Below, in pieces: positions 33,812 through 42,214 of a DNA stretch of 42,214 bases. Under the pieces are notes generated by a model. The model ran no database searches and had not been told where the DNA came from. It worked only from the letters and a program-made list of their open reading frames with translations. The translations under genes and the position numbers were made by a program. The stretch's first letter is position 1; every line of letters begins with the position of its first letter. This DNA is from Paracoccaceae bacterium (GTDB lineage Bacteria; Pseudomonadota; Alphaproteobacteria; Rhodobacterales; Rhodobacteraceae), in NCBI GenBank assembly GCA_023260655.1, contig JALQUU010000021.1:1-42214 (forward strand), written 5' to 3'.

Positions 33812-34644
33812 ATGCGTTTGAGAGGTGTTCGCGGCAGCCAGAACGTGGAAGACCGTCGCGCCCAACGGGGCGGTGGCGGTGGCGCACGGATCGGCGGGGT
33901 TGGCCTGTTGCTGGTGCTGGCGATCGGCTATTTCGCGGGGGTAGATGTGACGCCCCTTCTGCAAGGCGGGATGGACACGGGTGCGCCAAGGCAGATTTCG
34001 GCGGAAGAGGAAAAGGCGGCGGAGTTTTCGAGCCGCGTTCTGGCCACGACCGAAGAGGTTTGGACGCAGGTTTTCAGCCAGCAGGTCGGGCGGGCTTATG
34101 AGCCTCCGGTGATGGTGCTTTACTCCGGCGTGACGCAATCGCCTTGTGGTGGCGCGAGCGGTGCGACGGGGCCGTTTTACTGCCCTGCAGATGAAAAGCC
34201 TATCTCGACACGGATTTCTTCGCGACGCTTTCGCAGCAACTGGGCGCGCGGGGCGATTTCGCGGCAGCCTATGTGATCGCGCATGAGGTGGCCCATCACG
34301 TGCAGAACGAGTTGGGCATCCTGCCGCAAGTGAACCAGCGCCGTCAGGCTGTGGGGTAAGCGGAAGCGAATGCGCTGACGGTGCGGCTGGAATTGCAGGC
34401 GGATTGCCTTTCAGGCGTTTGGGCGCGGGCTGTGGGCGGGCTTCTGGAGCCAGGTGATCTGGAGGAAGCCTTGAACGCGGCGAAGATGATCGGGGACGAT
34501 CATTTGCAGAAACGCGCAGGCCGCGTGCCGCAGCCGCATACGTTTACGCATGGGACAAGCGAACAGCGTGCACGTTGGTTCAGAAACGGGTATGAGACTG
34601 GGAACATCCGGTCGTGTGATACGTTCGGAGCCAAGAAGCTTTGA
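33812..34644 (+). pseudogene. YpfJ-type neutral zinc metallopeptidase, broken by frameshift and stop
   Basis: The first part (33812 to about 34197) encodes MRLRGVRGSQNVEDRRAQRG, a membrane helix and the domain up to [10 protein letters not shown]. The frame then shifts by one base: AAGCC at 34196-34200 should read AAGGCC to give the expected K-A-YLDTDFF. The following frame carries [19 protein letters not shown] with the HExxH zinc site, then a TAA at 34357 inside VG*AEANAL where Gln is expected, and continues to [12 protein letters not shown] and [12 protein letters not shown] at 34644. With two separate lesions it is very probably a real pseudogene and not one sequencing error. Intact members are membrane-anchored peptidases of unclear role. 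Confidence 0.9.
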
Positions 34645-34650
34645 GGGCAA

Positions 34651-35160
34651 ATGACCGGGATCGTTATTCATGCGGTGCAAGTGGGAGAGGGCATCCTTGC
34701 CATTTCCCCACTGCCCGGGCGTGACGGCGATTACGGGAAGGACCTTGAGCATATCCGCGAATGGGCGCCTGCCTTTGTCGTTACTCTGGTGACGCGGGCG
34801 GAGCTTGTGGAGGCGAATGCCGAGCATCTGGGCACGCATTTGCAGGAACGCGGTGCGCGGTGGGTGCATCTGCCGATCGAGGATTACGGCGTTCCCGATG
34901 CGCGCCTGCAAAAAGAATGGCCAGAGGTTTCAAAGCTCTTGCGCACGGCATTGCACGGCGGCGGGCGTGTTCTGGTGCATTGCAAGGGCGGCTGCGGACG
35001 ATCGGGGATGATGGCGCTGCGGCTGATGATCGAAGCAGGCGAAGCGCCGGAAGAGGCTTTGGCGCGGCTCAGGGCGGTGCGGCCCTGCGCGGTAGAGACC
35101 GAGGCGCAAATGGATTGGGCGGTTTCGGCCAATATCCCGCTCTTCCGCCACAGCGAGTGA
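34651..35160 (+). CDS. dual-specificity-type protein phosphatase (CX5R)
   Basis: 169 residues. The signature VLVHCKGGCGRSGMMALRLM holds the CX5R catalytic loop (nucleophilic Cys, Arg), and the general-acid Asp is probably in LPIEDYGVPD. TLVTRAELVEANA and the start VQVGEGILAISPLPG resemble CDKN3-like phosphatases found in bacteria. It may act on phosphotyrosine, phosphoserine or a phosphorylated small molecule. It begins 6 bases after the dead metallopeptidase on the same strand, so it may depend on that gene's transcript. It converges with rsgA (6 bases). Confidence 0.82.
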   Translation: MTGIVIHAVQVGEGILAISPLPGRDGDYGKDLEHIREWAPAFVVTLVTRAELVEANAEHLGTHLQERGARWVHLPIEDYGVPDARLQKEWPEVSKLLRTALHGGGRVLVHCKGGCGRSGMMALRLMIEAGEAPEEALARLRAVRPCAVETEAQMDWAVSANIPLFRHSE

Positions 35161-35166
35161 ACGCGT

Positions 35167-36192
35167 TTAGCGGCGCGGCGGTTTTCGCAAGCTACGGGTG
35201 ATGCGGCGGGCTTCGGCGCGGGTTTTGCCCATGGTCATGGCGTTGAGCGCGTCTTCGGCCTTGAGCTTTTTCCAACGCGCAACGCGGCCTGCATCGGCTT
35301 CGCCTACGGCGATGGCGGCTTGAACGGCGCAGCCCGGCTCGGCCTCGTGGGCGCAATCGCGGAAACGGCAGGATTCGGAGAGTTCAGCCAGATCGGCGAA
35401 GACAAGGTCGATGCCTTGGGCAACGTCATGCAGGCCCAACTCGCGCATCCCCGGCATGTCCATGACCCAGCCACCAGCCTTGAGCGGCAGAAGGGCGCGC
35501 GAGGTGGTGGTGTGGCGGCCTTTCTGGTCGCCCTCGCGCACGCCGCCTGTGGCCTGTTCGGCTTCGGACAGCGCGTTGATGAGGGTGGATTTGCCAACAC
35601 CTGAGGAACCGACGAAAGCGATGGTGCGCCCTACGCCCAGCCAAGGCTTGAAGGCCTCAGCGGCGTCGGGGGCTTTGGCGTTGACGGTGAGCACCGCATC
35701 GAGGCTCGTTGAAAGCGCTTTGGCGCGGGTGGCGTAGCTTTCGGCGGGGGTTTCCGTGGCGAGGTCGGGCTTTGTGAGTACGATCACGGGGGCCACATCG
35801 GCTTCCAGAGCCAGTGCCAGATAGCGTTCGAGGCGGGCTTCGTTGAAATCCTCGTTGCAGGAGGTGGTGATGAAAAGCGTGTCTATGTTGGCGGCGAGGT
35901 GTTGGGTTTTGATCTCGACACCAGCGGCGCGGCGGCTGAGGAGGCTCGTGCGCGGCAGGATCGCGGCGACGCGGCCCATTTCGGGATCAACGGCCACCCA
36001 GTCGCCCACTGTGACTTCCCCTGCCCCCATTTCCGGCGGGAAGCCGATGCTGCGCTCGCCATCAGCGCCGAGGCCCGTGGCCTCTTTGCGGCGCACGGAG
36101 GCGAGGCGATAGGGAAGAAGGCCCTCACCGATGGCGTCGGCTTGTTCTTCGGACATGCCAAGGGCCTTCGCCCATGCGGGAAGGTCAGCCAT
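35167..36192 (-). CDS. rsgA: ribosome small-subunit-dependent GTPase RsgA
   Basis: 341 residues from the ATG at 36192. An OB-fold N-terminal domain (VTVGDWVAVDPEMGRVAAIL) precedes the circularly permuted GTPase: VIVLTKPD (G4), FVGSSGVGKSTLIN (G1), GRHTTTSR (G2) and MDMPGMRELG (G3). A zinc domain follows with CRFRDCAHEAEPGC. It helps 30S subunit maturation. The frame is open much further upstream, but that crosses the SRP RNA gene and is not real. No clear ribosome site precedes 36192; the start lies only about 20 bases after the 3' end of the SRP RNA on the same strand. Confidence 0.94.
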   Translation of the reverse strand: MADLPAWAKALGMSEEQADAIGEGLLPYRLASVRRKEATGLGADGERSIGFPPEMGAGEVTVGDWVAVDPEMGRVAAILPRTSLLSRRAAGVEIKTQHLAANIDTLFITTSCNEDFNEARLERYLALALEADVAPVIVLTKPDLATETPAESYATRAKALSTSLDAVLTVNAKAPDAAEAFKPWLGVGRTIAFVGSSGVGKSTLINALSEAEQATGGVREGDQKGRHTTTSRALLPLKAGGWVMDMPGMRELGLHDVAQGIDLVFADLAELSESCRFRDCAHEAEPGCAVQAAIAVGEADAGRVARWKKLKAEDALNAMTMGKTRAEARRITRSLRKPPRR

Positions 36193-36212
36193 TGGAAACC
36201 ATGGAGGTAGTG

Positions 36213-36312
36213 AGGTGAGAGGCTGGACAACGACCCAAGCGGGGCTCGTTACGGCTGCTTCCTTCCGGACCTGACCGGGTTGGCGAGGCGCTCGCCCGCG
36301 CCAACCTCTCAA
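36213..36312 (-). ncRNA. ffs: signal recognition particle RNA (4.5S type)
   Basis: On the minus strand the tip reads GGTCAGGTCCGGAAGGAAGC followed by AGCC, the Ffh-binding apical loop found in all bacterial SRP RNAs. The outer arms pair: 5' GAGAGGTTGG with 3' CCAGCCTCTC, giving a single ~100-nt hairpin of the short bacterial type. It guides membrane proteins co-translationally with Ffh. It fills most of the 308-base gap between rsgA and nudC; the rest holds nothing recognised. Confidence 0.95.
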
Positions 36313-36500
36313 GCGTCCATATAGGCGAGCAGGGCAGAGCTTGCAAGGCCAAGGGCGAGGGTTGGGGACGGATGACGGAAGTGGGCTGCATGGGGGGATA
36401 TAAGCCTTGCGGGCGCGCAATGTCGATCCGTTTCGGCGGGCGGGGTGATTGCAATTCCCGCGTTCACACCGCTCTATAGCGCCAAAGGAAAGGGAGCGCG

Positions 36501-37475
36501 ATGAAACTGGCAGAGACAGTGACCTTTGGCGGATCGGGGCTGGACCGCGCGGGCGAGTTGCGGAGCGATCCGGCGGCTTTGGCAGCGGTATTGGCAGCAG
36601 AGAGCACGCGGGCCGTGGTGTTCTGGCGCGGCAAGCCCTTGGTGTGCGGGCGCGCGGATGGCGGGGCCGATCTCGTGCGCTTGCCGATGGATCATGCGGT
36701 GACCCGCGAGGCGCGGGAAGCACCGATCCTCTTGGGCCGTGAAGAAAGCGGCGCGGTGGCGGCGTTCGATGTGTCTGGCTGGGAGCCCGAAAGCTTGGAG
36801 GGCGCAGACCTCGGCGCATTCATCGACCGGAGCGAGCAGCACCACCCTGCCCTGCCTGAAGATCATGTCTTCGCGGAACTGCGGGGGCTGATGTCGTGCA
36901 TTTCGCCACGAGATGCGGAGCTTTGTGCGATGGCCCGCGCGGTGCAGACGTGGCATTCCACGCATGGGTTCTGCGCGCGCTGCGGCGCGAAGAGCGAGAT
37001 CGTGAATGGTGGGTGGCAGCGCGATTGCGCGGCCTGCGGTGCGCATCACTTCCCGCGCACCGACCCTGTGGTGATCATGGCGGTGTTCCGGGGGAATTCG
37101 GTGTTGCTGGGCCGCTCCCCGGGATGGCCGAAGGGGATGTATTCGCTTTTGGCGGGCTTCATTGATCCGGGCGAATCCATCGAAGCCGCCGTGCGGCGCG
37201 AGGTTCAGGAGGAAGCGGGCGTTCGGTTGGGGCCGGTGAGCTACCTTGCAAGCCAGCCGTGGCCATTCCCCGCGTCTTTGATGCTGGGCTGCAAAGCGGA
37301 GGCGCTTTCGGAGGAGATCACAATCGACCCGAAGGAGCTGGAAGATGCCCTTTGGGTGACGCGGGAGGAGTTGGCTGCGGTCTTCCGTGGTGAGCACCCC
37401 GTGATTTCAGCGCCACGCAAAGGATCAATCGCGCACTTCATCATGTCCAACTGGCTTGCAGATCGGCTAGATTGA
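36501..37475 (+). CDS. nudC: NAD+ / NADH pyrophosphatase NudC
   Basis: 324 residues. The zinc ribbon CARCGAKSEIV...CAACG is followed by HFPRTDPVVIMAVF, the Nudix box GFIDPGESIEAAVRREVQEE ending AGV, and SQPWPFPASLMLG, the NudC-specific motif for NAD recognition. The enzyme splits NAD(H) to NMN(H) and AMP and can remove NAD caps from RNA. It is followed 40 bases later by an SRPBCC gene on the same strand. Confidence 0.95.
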   Translation: MKLAETVTFGGSGLDRAGELRSDPAALAAVLAAESTRAVVFWRGKPLVCGRADGGADLVRLPMDHAVTREAREAPILLGREESGAVAAFDVSGWEPESLEGADLGAFIDRSEQHHPALPEDHVFAELRGLMSCISPRDAELCAMARAVQTWHSTHGFCARCGAKSEIVNGGWQRDCAACGAHHFPRTDPVVIMAVFRGNSVLLGRSPGWPKGMYSLLAGFIDPGESIEAAVRREVQEEAGVRLGPVSYLASQPWPFPASLMLGCKAEALSEEITIDPKELEDALWVTREELAAVFRGEHPVISAPRKGSIAHFIMSNWLADRLD

Positions 37476-37515
37476 GGCGACTAAGGATACGCCCCACTCA
37501 CCGACGGATTGAACC

Positions 37516-37983
37516 ATGCAGTTTAACAGCAAAGAAGACATCGAAGCCCCGATCGAGCGCGTGTTCGCTGCAGTTACGGATTTCGAGAGCTTCGAGCGGG
37601 CGGCTTTGCGGCGTGGCGCGGAAGAGCACCAGACCGACAATCTGAAGGCGCTCGGGGTGGGCTGCACGTGGGATGCGCGCTTCGAGATGCGCGGGCGGCG
37701 GCGCGACGTGGCGATCGCGGTTTCGGAATTTGATCCGCCGAACGGCTATAAGATTGCGTTCAAGGCCCAAGGGCTTGAGGGCGAGATGAACGTTGAACTG
37801 GTGGCGCTCAGCAAGAACCGCACCCGTCTGGCGATTTCGATGGAGCTTCAGCCGAAGACGCTTTCGGCGCGGTTGCTGGTGCAATCGTTAAAACTGGCGA
37901 AAATGAACCTGACCAAGCGTTTCCAGCTTCGTGTGGCAGATTTCGCGCGGGATATGGAAGACAGGCTGCGCGGCACCGCCTGA
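37516..37983 (+). CDS. SRPBCC-fold (START-like) protein
   Basis: 155 residues: FNSKEDIEAPIERVFAAVTD, FESFERAALRRGAE, then alternating strands (WDARFEMRGRRRDVAIAVSE; FDPPNGYKIAF) and a long C-terminal helix rich in Lys/Arg. The layout is the helix-grip SRPBCC fold that holds hydrophobic ligands. No active-site motif allows a closer call. Probably co-transcribed with nudC. It ends 17 bases from the convergent pheA stop. Confidence 0.82.
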   Translation: MQFNSKEDIEAPIERVFAAVTDFESFERAALRRGAEEHQTDNLKALGVGCTWDARFEMRGRRRDVAIAVSEFDPPNGYKIAFKAQGLEGEMNVELVALSKNRTRLAISMELQPKTLSARLLVQSLKLAKMNLTKRFQLRVADFARDMEDRLRGTA

Positions 37984-37993
37984 ACGGTGCCGC
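37970..37993. terminator. possible shared hairpin between convergent genes
   Basis: GCGGCACCG and CGGTGCCGC form a 9-bp stem spanning the SRPBCC stop. There is no T-run, so it may be only a weak or Rho-assisted end for the two convergent transcripts. Confidence 0.4.
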
Positions 37994-38000
37994 ACGGCGC

Positions 38001-38831
38001 TTAGTAGCGATCCGCCGAGGCCGGGTAGACACCCAGAATGCTGTGTTCATGGGTGAAGTAGTCGAGTTCTTCGAGAGCGAGTTGTACGTTCGGATCCTCG
38101 GGGTGGCCCTCGATATCGGCGTAGAATTGCGTGGCGGTGAAAGAACCGCCAACCATGTAACTTTCCAGCTTGGTCATGTTGACGCTGTTGGTCGCGAAAC
38201 CGCCCATCGCCTTGTAGAGCGCGGCGGGGATGTTACGTACCTGGAAGATGAAGGTGGTCATCATGCGATCCGAGCGGCGGCTGTGATCTTCGGTCGGCGA
38301 CATCAGGAGGAAGCGCGTGGTGTTATGCGCGTTGTCCTCGATATTCTGCGCCAAGACATCGAGACCGTGGATGCGTGCGGCGATCTCGGAAGCCAGAACG
38401 CCTTCGCCTGCCGTGCGGTTCTGGGCAAGCTCTTCGGCGGCACCCGCGCTATCCGCGGCAGCTTCGCTTTCGATGCCGTTGTTTTTCAGGAAGGTCTTGG
38501 CCTGCGGGATCAGCACGAGGTGGGCGCGGACCTTCTTGATGTCGGAAAGCTTCGATCCGGGCAGGCCCATGAGCGCGATGCGGACGCGGACGAAGACCTC
38601 GTCGATGATATGCAGACCGCTTTCCGGAAGGAGACGGTGGATGTCAGCGACGCGACCATAGGTGGAATTTTCCACGGGCAACATGGCCAGATCGGCGCGG
38701 CCTTCGCGCACGGCATCGATCACTTCTTCGAAGGTGGCACAGGGCAAAGGCTCCATGTCCGGACGGGCAAGAGCGCAGGCTTCGTGGCTATAAGCCCCCA
38801 AAGCGCCTTGAAAAGCGATGCGATTGGTCAT
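38001..38831 (-). CDS. pheA: prephenate dehydratase
   Basis: 276 residues from the ATG at 38831. RIAFQGALGAYSHEACALAR opens the periplasmic-binding-like catalytic domain; MLPVENSTYGRVADIHRLL is a family signature, and NTTRFLLM carries the catalytic Thr. The last ~80 residues are an ACT domain (TTFIFQVRNIPAALYKAMGG, then KLESYMVGGSFTATQFYADI with the Phe-binding ESY motif). It makes phenylpyruvate for phenylalanine and is feedback-inhibited by Phe. No chorismate mutase domain is present. It is divergent from the cytochrome c gene. Confidence 0.96.
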   Translation of the reverse strand: MTNRIAFQGALGAYSHEACALARPDMEPLPCATFEEVIDAVREGRADLAMLPVENSTYGRVADIHRLLPESGLHIIDEVFVRVRIALMGLPGSKLSDIKKVRAHLVLIPQAKTFLKNNGIESEAAADSAGAAEELAQNRTAGEGVLASEIAARIHGLDVLAQNIEDNAHNTTRFLLMSPTEDHSRRSDRMMTTFIFQVRNIPAALYKAMGGFATNSVNMTKLESYMVGGSFTATQFYADIEGHPEDPNVQLALEELDYFTHEHSILGVYPASADRY

Positions 38832-38944
38832 TTTTTCCCTCGTGGAGTTGCCATCGGGCGATTGGTCGCGGTAACTACACCTTGCCCGCGCGGAGGGGAA
38901 GCGATAGATAGCCGCGCGACGCATACCGAAGGGACGGGCGAACA

Positions 38945-39469
38945 ATGTTTGACACGATGACTTCCACCAAGATTGTTGGCGCAGTTTGCGGCTCGCTGCT
39001 GGTGTTGCTTCTGGCCAAATGGGGTGCCGAGTCGCTCTATCACGTCGGCGCAGATGGCCACGGTGAAGAGCATGCTCAGGCCTACACGATTGATACCGGC
39101 GCTGGCGAAAGCCACGGTGGCGCTGAAGCCGAGACCGTGGACGTTGCGGCTGTTCTAGCAGCAGGCGACGCAGCCAAGGGCGAGAAGGTGTTCTCGAAGT
39201 GCTCCGCTTGCCACAAGCTCGAGAGCGGCGCGAACGCAACCGGCCCCTACCTGTTCGGCGTTGTGAACCGCGCTGTTGGCTCCGCATCCGGTTACTCGGG
39301 CTACTCCGGCGCACTCTCCGCTGTCGCAGAAACCTGGACCCCGGAAAACCTTTACGCCTTCCTCGAGAACCCGAAGGGCTACGCCCCCGGCAACAAGATG
39401 TCCTTCGCGGGCCTCAAGAAGTCGGACGATCGCGCAAACCTGATCGCCTATCTCGGCACGATCAACTGA
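38945..39469 (+). CDS. membrane-anchored cytochrome c (cytochrome cy / c552 type)
   Basis: 174 residues. An uncleaved N-terminal helix (about 10-24, [15 protein letters not shown]) is followed by an acidic/His linker and a class I cytochrome c domain with haem site CSACH (86-90), [30 protein letters not shown] and axial Met152 in KMSFAGLKK. This layout matches Rhodobacter cytochrome cy (CycY/CycM), which ties bc1 to terminal oxidases such as the cbb3 enzyme in this window. A terminator follows. Confidence 0.92.
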   Translation: MFDTMTSTKIVGAVCGSLLVLLLAKWGAESLYHVGADGHGEEHAQAYTIDTGAGESHGGAEAETVDVAAVLAAGDAAKGEKVFSKCSACHKLESGANATGPYLFGVVNRAVGSASGYSGYSGALSAVAETWTPENLYAFLENPKGYAPGNKMSFAGLKKSDDRANLIAYLGTIN

Positions 39470-39488
39470 TCGAGAGAAATCGCATTTG

Positions 39489-39523
39489 AAGGCCGCTCCG
39501 CATAAGCGTGGGCGGCCTTTTTC
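39489..39523 (+). terminator. terminator of the cytochrome c gene
   Basis: AAGGCCGC pairs with GCGGCCTT across a loop, followed by TTTTCTTT. It begins about 20 bases after the stop codon. Confidence 0.85.
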
Positions 39524-39635
39524 TTTGGTTTCAACTGCTTTTCACATAATCGCGTCTTGAATATGGGCGGGGTGGGTGCCTAGCCTATATTTCACGAGAA
39601 GGCCCGAAACGGCCCCTATATGGAGGATGAGCCCG

Positions 39636-41498
39636 ATGTTTGCGTTCCGGATGACGACCCTTGGACTGGTAGCGGCCTTCGCACTTTCCTTGAGCGGGGG
39701 CGTGGGCCATGCCGAGGAAAAGATCATCAAGGCGCATGGCATCTCGACCTTCGGCGATCTGAAATACCCCGAGCGCTTCGCGCATTTTGACTATGTGAAC
39801 CCCGAAGCACCCAAGGGTGGGTCATTTTCAACATGGGGCTTCGGCACCTTCGACAGCATGACGCCCTACATTCTGAAAGGAAATGCGGCTGCACTTTCGA
39901 CGGTGTTTTTCGACAGCCTGATGACAGGCACGCTCGATGAGCCGGATGCGCTTTACGGGTTGGTGGCGGAGAGCATCGAATACCCCGAAAGCCGCGAATG
40001 GGTGATTTTCAACATGCGCCCCGAGGCGATGTTCTCGGACGGCACGCCCGTAACGGCGGAAGACGTGGTGTTTTCCTTCGAAGTGCTGCGCGACAAGGGT
40101 GCGCCGACTTACAAGGTGCTCTTCAAGGATTTCGACACGGTCGAAGCGCTGGATTCGCATCGGGTGAAATTCACCTTCAAGAAAGACGGCGCGCTCCGCG
40201 AATTGCCGATGACGGCGGCGGGCCTGCCGATTTTCTCGAAAGCCTATTACGCGACGCGCGATTTCGCGGAATCGACGCTGGAGCCGCCGGTCGGTTCGGG
40301 GGCTTATTTGCTGGAAGCCGTCGATCCGGGGCGGAGCGTGACTTACAAGCGGCGCGACGATTACTGGGCGAAGGATCTGAACGTGAATGTGGGGTCGAAC
40401 AATTTCGACCGCCTGAGCGTGACCTATTACGCCGATTACACGACCGCTTTCGAGGGCTTCAAAGCCGGCACCTATATGTTCCGCGAAGAGTATCTTTCGG
40501 CGCTTTGGGGCACGGCCTATGATTTTCCGGCGATCCAGAAGGGCTGGGTGAAGCAGGAAACACTGCCCGATGGCCGGCCTGCAGGCACGCAGGGCTGGTT
40601 CTACAACCTCCGCCGCCCGATCTTCGCGGATGCGCGGGTACGCCAAGCGATCGGGATGGCGTTCAACTTCGAATGGTCGAACGAGAGCCTCTTCTACGGG
40701 CTTTACACGCGCACCGACAGCTTCTGGGAAAACTCGCCGATGCAGGCCGAGGGCATGCCTTCGGAAGCGGAGCTGGCGCTTTTGGAACCTCTGAAAGAGC
40801 ATCTGCCGCCCAAAGTTTTCACCGAATCCGCATTCGTGCCGGAAGTGGCCGATCCGAAGAACGCGGCTGACCGCAAGTCGCTTCGCCGTGCGGGTAAGCT
40901 GCTGGACGAGGCCGGATGGGCCGTGGGCTCTGACGGGGTGCGCCGGAATGCGAAGGGCGAAGTGCTGCGGATCGAGTTCCTGAACGACAGCCCCTCCTTC
41001 GAGCGGATCGTGAACCCCTATGTGGAGAACCTGAAGCGCTTGGGCGTGGACGTGGTGGCGACGCGGGTAGACCCGGCCGAAGCCGAGGAGCGCGAGAAAA
41101 AGTTCGATTTCGACATCACCACGCGCCGCTATTCGATGAGCTTTACGCCCGGCATCGAACTGCGCGGGATTTTCGGATCGGAAGCGGCCGATGCGGAAGG
41201 ATCAAGCAATATCATGGGGGTGAGGAACCCTGCGGTGGATGCGCTGATCAAGGTGATCGAAGATGCCAAGACCCGCGAGGATCTGGATGTGGCCGTGAAG
41301 GCTTTGGACCGTGTGCTTAGGGCGATGCATATCTGGGTGCCGCAATGGTACAAACCCTCGCATAACATCGCCTATTTCGACATGTACGAGCGCCCCTATA
41401 CCGACAATGCGCCGATGAACGGGATGGGCGAAGCCTCGATTTGGTGGTTTAACCCGGAGAAAGAGGCGGCCTTGAAGGCTGCGGGCGCGATCCGGTAA
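39636..41498 (+). CDS. yejA: YejA-type peptide ABC transporter solute-binding protein
   Basis: 620 residues from the ATG at 39636, which has GGAGG nine bases upstream; earlier in-frame ATGs are less well placed. A signal peptide (TLGLVAAFALSLSGGVGHA) ends near residue 27, so the protein is periplasmic. Family 5 binding-protein features follow: HGISTFGDLKYPERFAHFDY, VNPEAPKGGSFSTWGFGTFD, DGTPVTAEDVVFSFE and VRQAIGMAFNFEW. The start HGIS-FG-LKYP is characteristic of YejA, which imports oligopeptides and microcin C-type compounds. The permease begins 9 bases later. Confidence 0.92.
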   Translation: MFAFRMTTLGLVAAFALSLSGGVGHAEEKIIKAHGISTFGDLKYPERFAHFDYVNPEAPKGGSFSTWGFGTFDSMTPYILKGNAAALSTVFFDSLMTGTLDEPDALYGLVAESIEYPESREWVIFNMRPEAMFSDGTPVTAEDVVFSFEVLRDKGAPTYKVLFKDFDTVEALDSHRVKFTFKKDGALRELPMTAAGLPIFSKAYYATRDFAESTLEPPVGSGAYLLEAVDPGRSVTYKRRDDYWAKDLNVNVGSNNFDRLSVTYYADYTTAFEGFKAGTYMFREEYLSALWGTAYDFPAIQKGWVKQETLPDGRPAGTQGWFYNLRRPIFADARVRQAIGMAFNFEWSNESLFYGLYTRTDSFWENSPMQAEGMPSEAELALLEPLKEHLPPKVFTESAFVPEVADPKNAADRKSLRRAGKLLDEAGWAVGSDGVRRNAKGEVLRIEFLNDSPSFERIVNPYVENLKRLGVDVVATRVDPAEAEEREKKFDFDITTRRYSMSFTPGIELRGIFGSEAADAEGSSNIMGVRNPAVDALIKVIEDAKTREDLDVAVKALDRVLRAMHIWVPQWYKPSHNIAYFDMYERPYTDNAPMNGMGEASIWWFNPEKEAALKAAGAIR

Positions 41499-41507
41499 GA
41501 CCAATCC

Positions 41508-42214
41508 ATGGGTGCATATATTCTCCGAAGACTGGCCTTGGTGATCCCGACACTGATCGGGATCATGATGGTCAATTTCGTGCTGACGCAATTCGTGCCG
41601 GGCGGGCCGATCGAACAGATCATCGCGCAGGTGCAGGGCCAGGGCGATGCGTTCCAAGGCATTGCGGGCGGTGGTGACGCGGGCACGCAGGCCGCGGGGG
41701 CAACCAATGACACAGGCTATGCCGGTGCGCGGGGTCTGCCGCCCGAGTTCATCGCGCAGTTGGAGAAGGAATTCGGCTTCGACAAACCACCGCTCGAACG
41801 TTTCCTGACAATGCTCTGGAATTACGCGCGGCTGGATTTCGGCGAGAGCTATTTCCGCTCGATTTCGGTGGTTGATCTGGTGCTGGAGAAGATGCCGGTT
41901 TCGATCACGCTCGGGCTCTGGTCGACTTTGATCGCCTATATGATCTCGATCCCCTTGGGGATTTCCAAAGCCGTGCGGGATGGCACGTCCTTCGATACAT
42001 GGACGAGTGCCTTGGTGATCGTGGCCTATGCAATCCCCGGTTTCCTTTTTGGCGTGCTTCTGATCGTGCTATTCGCAGGCGGCTCCTATTGGCAGATTTT
42101 TCCGCTGGGCGGCCTAACCTCGAAACAGGAAATCTGGGTGACGCTGACATGGTATCAGAAGATCGCGGATTATTTCTGGCACATCGCGCTGCCGGTGATT
42201 GCTTCGACCATTTC
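41508..42214 (+). CDS. yejB: YejB-type ABC transporter permease, 5' part (runs off the window)
   Basis: Reads MGAYILRRLALVIPTLIGIM, then MVNFVLTQFVPGGPIEQIIA, an Ala/Gly-rich periplasmic insert typical of YejB, LEKEFGFDKPPLERFLTMLW, LDFGESYFRSISVVDLVLEK and MPVSITLGLWSTLIAYMISI. This is the N-terminal helix, the long periplasmic loop and the first helices of the BPD permease core. About 235 codons are visible and the frame is still open at 42214. With yejA it should form an oligopeptide importer; yejE and yejF are expected next. Confidence 0.92.
   Translation, partial: MGAYILRRLALVIPTLIGIMMVNFVLTQFVPGGPIEQIIAQVQGQGDAFQGIAGGGDAGTQAAGATNDTGYAGARGLPPEFIAQLEKEFGFDKPPLERFLTMLWNYARLDFGESYFRSISVVDLVLEKMPVSITLGLWSTLIAYMISIPLGISKAVRDGTSFDTWTSALVIVAYAIPGFLFGVLLIVLFAGGSYWQIFPLGGLTSKQEIWVTLTWYQKIADYFWHIALPVIASTI

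Noticed and set aside
32726-34138. 470-codon minus-strand frame opposite the RTX gene
   Set aside because: Mirror of the RTX repeats and of the metallopeptidase start; no start signal or domain.
35167-36819. RsgA starting at 36819 with 209 extra residues
   Set aside because: The extension is Arg/Pro-rich, crosses the SRP RNA gene and enters nudC in antisense; the ATG at 36192 fits the family length.
1-42214. CRISPR arrays, tRNA or rRNA genes
   Set aside because: No regularly spaced repeats with spacers and no tRNA or rRNA signatures were noticed by eye; a tRNAscan or Infernal run would be decisive.

Overview
The window looks like an alphaproteobacterial chromosome segment from the Rhodobacterales (Roseobacter/Rhodobacter relatives). 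Supporting signs are high-GC coding DNA, a cbb3 oxidase set split as ccoNOQP and ccoGHIS, an FnrL-type regulator divergent from hemN, the TrcR/DUF1013 protein, a speF-type leader before a group IV ornithine decarboxylase, and a YejA/YejB transporter. These identifications come from reading motifs and family recall; no database search was run.

Left edge (1-572): three truncated gene pieces are joined head to tail: a reverse-strand ttcA fragment, a forward di-haem cytochrome c peroxidase fragment and the 3' part of hmgA. This is either a rearrangement or a chimeric contig end. From 705 to 5609 the homogentisate block continues normally: fumarylacetoacetase, a metallo-beta-lactamase-fold protein with a broken metal motif, an FAD aromatic hydroxylase, a DUF2783 mini-protein overlapping it, and a convergent SDR lacking the catalytic lysine. 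Then come an RsmC-like methyltransferase and ClpS, a HAD hydrolase and a secreted D,D-carboxypeptidase with a SPOR domain.

Respiratory region (9541-26601): ccoGHIS and ccoNOQP lie on the minus strand, 4.7 kb apart. Between them sit an AEC transporter, a luciferase-like flavin oxidoreductase and a plus-strand type II restriction-modification pair of visibly lower GC. ccoNOQP ends in a strong terminator. Five FNR boxes (13857, 17443, 22053, 22085, 25197) mark ccoG, the flavin oxidoreductase, ccoN, a universal stress protein and the fnrL/hemN divergent promoter. The regulator that should read them (FnrL) is encoded in the same window, so 9.5-26.6 kb is largely a micro-oxic respiration and haem locus with an inserted R-M module.

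Right half (26606-42214): RNase T2-like protein, TrcR, speF leader plus ornithine decarboxylase, recR-ybaB-dnaX, an RTX-repeat protein with an N-terminal membrane segment, a doubly broken YpfJ-type metallopeptidase pseudogene, a CX5R phosphatase, RsgA, the SRP RNA, NudC, an SRPBCC protein, prephenate dehydratase, a membrane-anchored cytochrome c, and the start of a YejA/YejB peptide importer that runs off the window. A GC-rich hairpin repeat ending in CCCGGGATATTT occurs three times between genes.
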